Assembly (NCBI GenBank): GCA_036389955.1
Contig: DASVVJ010000395.1
Coordinates: 1-7,157 of the forward strand
Source: DATHBR01 sp036389955
Lineage (GTDB): Bacteria > Myxococcota > Myxococcia > Myxococcales > Myxococcaceae
Direction of reading: 5' to 3'
Length of the DNA stretch: 7,157 nt
In this document: piece after piece, positions 4,906 to 7,157 of the stretch
How the letters are laid out: each line of letters begins with the position of its first letter
How positions within the stretch are numbered: position 1 is the stretch's first letter
Translations under genes and position numbers: made by a program
The notes under the pieces: model-generated
Databases searched by the model: none
Told to the model about the DNA's origin: nothing
Seen by the model: only the letters and a program-made list of their open reading frames with translations

Positions 4906-6993
4906 TCAGCCGGCCGGGTTGGCCTTCACCGAGGCGGGCTTGGTGGGCGGGCGCAGCTCCTCGAGCACGCGGGTGGCGCCGTACACCTTCTGCAGCGACT
5001 CGATCAGGGCGTCGCTGTGCACGGAGACGGCGCGGTTGACCGTCTCGTCGAAGCCGAAGTCGCCGCCGAGTGAATAGATGTTGCCGTCGAACACCAGGCC
5101 GACGATCTCCGCGTCCTTGTTGATGACGGGCGAGCCGGAGTTGCCGCCGATGATGTCGTTGGTGCTGACGAAGTTCATCGGGGTGGAGAGCTTCAGCTTG
5201 TTCTTGGCGTCCAGCCACGTTCTGGGCAGGGCGAACGGCTCCTCGCCGGTGTGGCGTTCGTAGGCGCCGGCCATGGTGGTGATGGGGGCCACCGGCTTGC
5301 CTTCATCCGTGTAGCCCTTCACCGCGCCGTAGGACAGGCGCAGGCTGGAGGTGGCGTCCGGGTAGATGCCGGTGCCGTACACCTCGAACTTCGCCTGGGC
5401 CACCAGCTCGCTGTTCTTGCGAACCACCGCCTCGATGGTCTCCTCGTAGTTCTTGCGGATCGCGCGGGCGTCCGGGTCCACCAGTCGCGCCAGCTGAATC
5501 ATCGGATCCGCCGAGGCCGCCACCGCCTGATGGCCGCCCTCGAAGAGCTGCTTGCGCACCGCTAGATCGCGCAGCTGGCTGCCGTTCACCACGCGGGTGG
5601 CCAGCTTCAGCGGAGACTCCTTGCCCAGCACCTTCTTGACGAAGGGGTGATCGGCACCCAGCTCCTCGCGCAGCTTGGTCAGCGAGAACTCCAGCCGGGC
5701 GATCTCGAACTCCGGATACAGGGGCGCCGGGCTGAACAGGTTGGCCTTGAGCGCGGGCTGGTTGGCGTCGGTGTACTCACGCAGGCGCTGGCCGTTCTCC
5801 TTGGGCAGCTCCTCGGTGGCGCGCACCAGGTGCTTGGCGATGGTGTACAGCTGCGAGTTGAAGCCGTAGGTGCCCTCGATGAAGGTGTGCTCCTTGCGCA
5901 CCAGCTTGAGCTGCTCCTGGGCCTTGGCGATCTCGTCCCACGCCGCGCCGTACTTCTTCTTCATCTCGGGGTTGGCTTCGACCTTCTGGCGCAGCTCGCG
6001 CTCGGCGGCGAGCTTCTGCGCGAAGAACTTCTTGTCCAGCAGGGCATCGTGCTTGCCCTTGCTGGACTTGAGCGCATTCTCCACACTGAACAGCATGTTG
6101 GTGGAGATGCGCTTCTGCTCGGGTCCGCGCTTCTGGAACTCGGTGAGCATGCCGCGCAGCTCGGACTGGAGCAGCTGCGTCTTGGGCAGCGACACGTCCC
6201 GCAGGTACTCGAGCTCTGCGATGGTCAGCCCGCGGGACGTCTTTCCCGGGTGCCCGGAGATGAAGGTCAGTTCGCCTTCCTTCACGCCGGCTTTGGACCA
6301 CTTGAAATAATGCTCGGCCGGGGCCGGCTTACCGTCCTGGTAGATGCGCAGGAAGGTGACGTCCAGGTCGTACCGGGGGAACTCGAAGTTGTCCGGATCA
6401 CCGCCGAAGAAGGCAATGGCGTGCTCGGGGGCGAATACCAGGCGCACGTCCTGGAACCGGCGGTACTTGTAGAGGTTGTACTTGCCGCCCTGGTACAGCG
6501 TCACCACGTCACAGCGCACCTGGGGGCCGGTGGCGCACTCGGACTCGATCTTCGACATCTCGGCCTTGAGGGTGGCGTTGTACTGCTTGCCGGTCAGGCC
6601 CTGGGTGGCGGTGTTGAGCCGCTCGGTGACGTCGGTGATGGAGGTGAGCTGGTTGATCTCCATCGCGGGGCACTTGAGTTCATCAGCGGCCGTTTTCGCG
6701 TAGAAGCCGTGGGCGATGTAGTCCTTGTCCGCAGTGGACAGCTGCTCGATGCAGCCCCGGGCACAGTGGTGGTTGGTCATCACCAGGCCATTGGGCGAAA
6801 CGAAGCTGGCCGAGCAGCCGGCGGCCAGGCGGGCCGACGACAAGCGAACCTTGTCGAGCCATGGCTGGGAGGGCTCGAAGCCGTACTTCTCCTTCACTTT
6901 GGCGGAAGGGAAGTTGTTGTACGTCCACATGCCCTCGTCGGCCAAGACGGGAGCCGCACCCAACAAGGCGGCGATGACGACCAGACGCTTCAT
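4906..6993 (-). CDS. S46 family dipeptidyl-peptidase (DPP7-like), exported
   Basis: A 695-residue serine exopeptidase that removes N-terminal dipeptides from oligopeptides in the periplasm or outside the cell. A signal peptide (MKRLVVIAALLGAAPVLA, cut before DEGMW) precedes the mature N-terminus typical of family S46. The chymotrypsin-like catalytic triad is complete: H76 in TNHHC, D211 in YDLDVTFLRIY, and S619 in GGNSGSPV. Asn202 in GDPDNF and Asp636 in FDGN match positions that hold the substrate amino group in studied S46 enzymes. Gly637 occupies the site that is Gly in DPP7 but Arg in the acidic-residue-specific DPP11, so a preference for hydrophobic or non-acidic P1 residues is predicted. 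A charged helical insert spans about 310-410, as in other members, and the length fits the family (about 690-720). The start is ATG 6993, not the upstream in-frame ATG at 7077, because of the signal peptide and a good ribosome site. The nearest alternative is another S46 specificity; the family call itself is very secure. Confidence 0.96.
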   Translation of the reverse strand: MKRLVVIAALLGAAPVLADEGMWTYNNFPSAKVKEKYGFEPSQPWLDKVRLSSARLAAGCSASFVSPNGLVMTNHHCARGCIEQLSTADKDYIAHGFYAKTAADELKCPAMEINQLTSITDVTERLNTATQGLTGKQYNATLKAEMSKIESECATGPQVRCDVVTLYQGGKYNLYKYRRFQDVRLVFAPEHAIAFFGGDPDNFEFPRYDLDVTFLRIYQDGKPAPAEHYFKWSKAGVKEGELTFISGHPGKTSRGLTIAELEYLRDVSLPKTQLLQSELRGMLTEFQKRGPEQKRISTNMLFSVENALKSSKGKHDALLDKKFFAQKLAAERELRQKVEANPEMKKKYGAAWDEIAKAQEQLKLVRKEHTFIEGTYGFNSQLYTIAKHLVRATEELPKENGQRLREYTDANQPALKANLFSPAPLYPEFEIARLEFSLTKLREELGADHPFVKKVLGKESPLKLATRVVNGSQLRDLAVRKQLFEGGHQAVAASADPMIQLARLVDPDARAIRKNYEETIEAVVRKNSELVAQAKFEVYGTGIYPDATSSLRLSYGAVKGYTDEGKPVAPITTMAGAYERHTGEEPFALPRTWLDAKNKLKLSTPMNFVSTNDIIGGNSGSPVINKDAEIVGLVFDGNIYSLGGDFGFDETVNRAVSVHSDALIESLQKVYGATRVLEELRPPTKPASVKANPAG

Positions 6994-6999
6994 GGAAGT

Positions 7000-7005
7000 T
7001 TCCTT
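7000..7005 (-). promoter_or_regulatory. Ribosome binding site of the S46 peptidase
   Basis: AAGGAA on the minus strand, 6 nt before ATG 6993. It fixes the start at the signal peptide and rules out the 28-residue upstream extension. Confidence 0.75.
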
Positions 7006-7029
7006 ATCGGGAGCCGGGGGAGTGCGCGC

Positions 7030-7058
7030 GTTCTGCGGGAACCTCCGGATCGGGTCAA
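7030..7058 (-). promoter_or_regulatory. Candidate sigma70-type promoter for the S46 peptidase
   Basis: On the minus strand TTGACC (7053-7058), five of six bases of the -35 consensus, lies 17 bp before CAGAAC (7030-7035), a weak -10 with three of six matches. Transcription would start near 7023 and give a leader of about 30 nt ahead of ATG 6993. The -35 and spacing are good but the -10 is poor, so this is only a candidate. Confidence 0.3.
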
Positions 7059-7130
7059 GCAGGGAAAAAGCCGACACCAGAACGTCCAGGCGGCCGGTTG
7101 ATTCCGCCGAAAAGAACCCCGAAAACGCCC

Positions 7131-7157
7131 GCTAGTCTAGTTTACATAACGTATCTT
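7131..7157. promoter_or_regulatory. AT-richer edge with two short palindromes
   Basis: The last 27 bases have a lower GC content than the rest of the window. They hold CTAG-T-CTAG (7132-7140) and TAC-N5-GTA (7143-7153). Together these could be an operator or promoter for a gene beyond the right edge, or a distal site for the peptidase gene about 140 bp away. The rest of the 164-bp upstream region shows no gene. Confidence 0.25.

Noticed and set aside
2921..5077. Very long plus-strand open frame of about 718 codons, antisense to the cysteine-rich and zinc-ribbon genes
   Set aside because: It runs through two well-supported minus-strand genes and the terminator, and its translation is rich in His, Leu, Arg, Gly and Ala without any motif. 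Such frames are common opposite GC3-rich genes.
6994..7077. N-terminal extension of the S46 peptidase from the ATG at 7077
   Set aside because: The 28 extra residues would bury the signal peptide, and a good ribosome site (AAGGAA) with correct spacing precedes ATG 6993.
5647..7101. Plus-strand open frame of about 484 codons opposite the S46 peptidase
   Set aside because: The minus-strand peptidase has a complete triad and signal peptide. The antisense product is low-complexity Leu/Gly/Val-rich with no domain, so it is a composition artefact.
1..7157. CRISPR arrays, tRNA or rRNA genes, insertion sequences, phage or toxin-antitoxin genes
   Set aside because: I found no regularly spaced repeats, no cloverleaf-like segments, no transposase motifs and no terminal inverted repeats. 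The window looks like core chromosomal sequence.

Overview
The window reads as a chromosomal segment of a high-GC, GC3-rich bacterium. Its gene content and protein style fit the Myxococcota, most likely a Myxococcus, Corallococcus, Archangium or Cystobacter relative. That placement is inferred from overall protein character and composition, because no rRNA or other marker is present. I see no mobile element, tRNA, rRNA or CRISPR array.

Layout. (1) Positions 2-910, plus strand: the 3' part of guaA (GMP synthase), cut by the left window edge. (2) Positions 923-1990, minus: a 3-hydroxyisobutyryl-CoA hydrolase-type crotonase (valine catabolism), convergent with guaA and only 12 bp away, with a hairpin spanning both stop codons. 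(3) Positions 2078-2872, plus: an endonuclease/exonuclease/phosphatase-fold hydrolase, divergent from the crotonase across an 87-bp spacer. (4) Positions 2891-3994 and 4001-4822, minus: a tightly packed two-gene unit (6-bp gap). It encodes a cysteine-rich protein with a YkgJ-like CxxCxxC pattern and a PqqD-like C-terminal domain, preceded by a triple zinc-ribbon protein. (5) Positions 4906-6993, minus: an exported S46-family dipeptidyl-peptidase with a complete catalytic triad and the glycine typical of DPP7-type enzymes. A strong hairpin terminator separates it from the zinc-ribbon gene. (6) Positions 6994-7157: the peptidase's upstream region, with a candidate promoter and an AT-richer edge carrying two short palindromes.

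Working together. guaA (purine synthesis), the crotonase (branched-chain amino-acid breakdown) and the secreted dipeptidyl-peptidase (peptide scavenging) suit a proteolytic, amino-acid-consuming predator or saprophyte, but nothing shows they are co-regulated. The least understood part is the zinc-ribbon plus cysteine-rich pair. Its tight spacing and shared cysteine motifs suggest a joint metal-dependent job, and the PqqD-like tail of the second protein hints at peptide or protein-substrate recognition. The pair sits behind the peptidase terminator, where overlapping hairpins may set how much read-through it receives.
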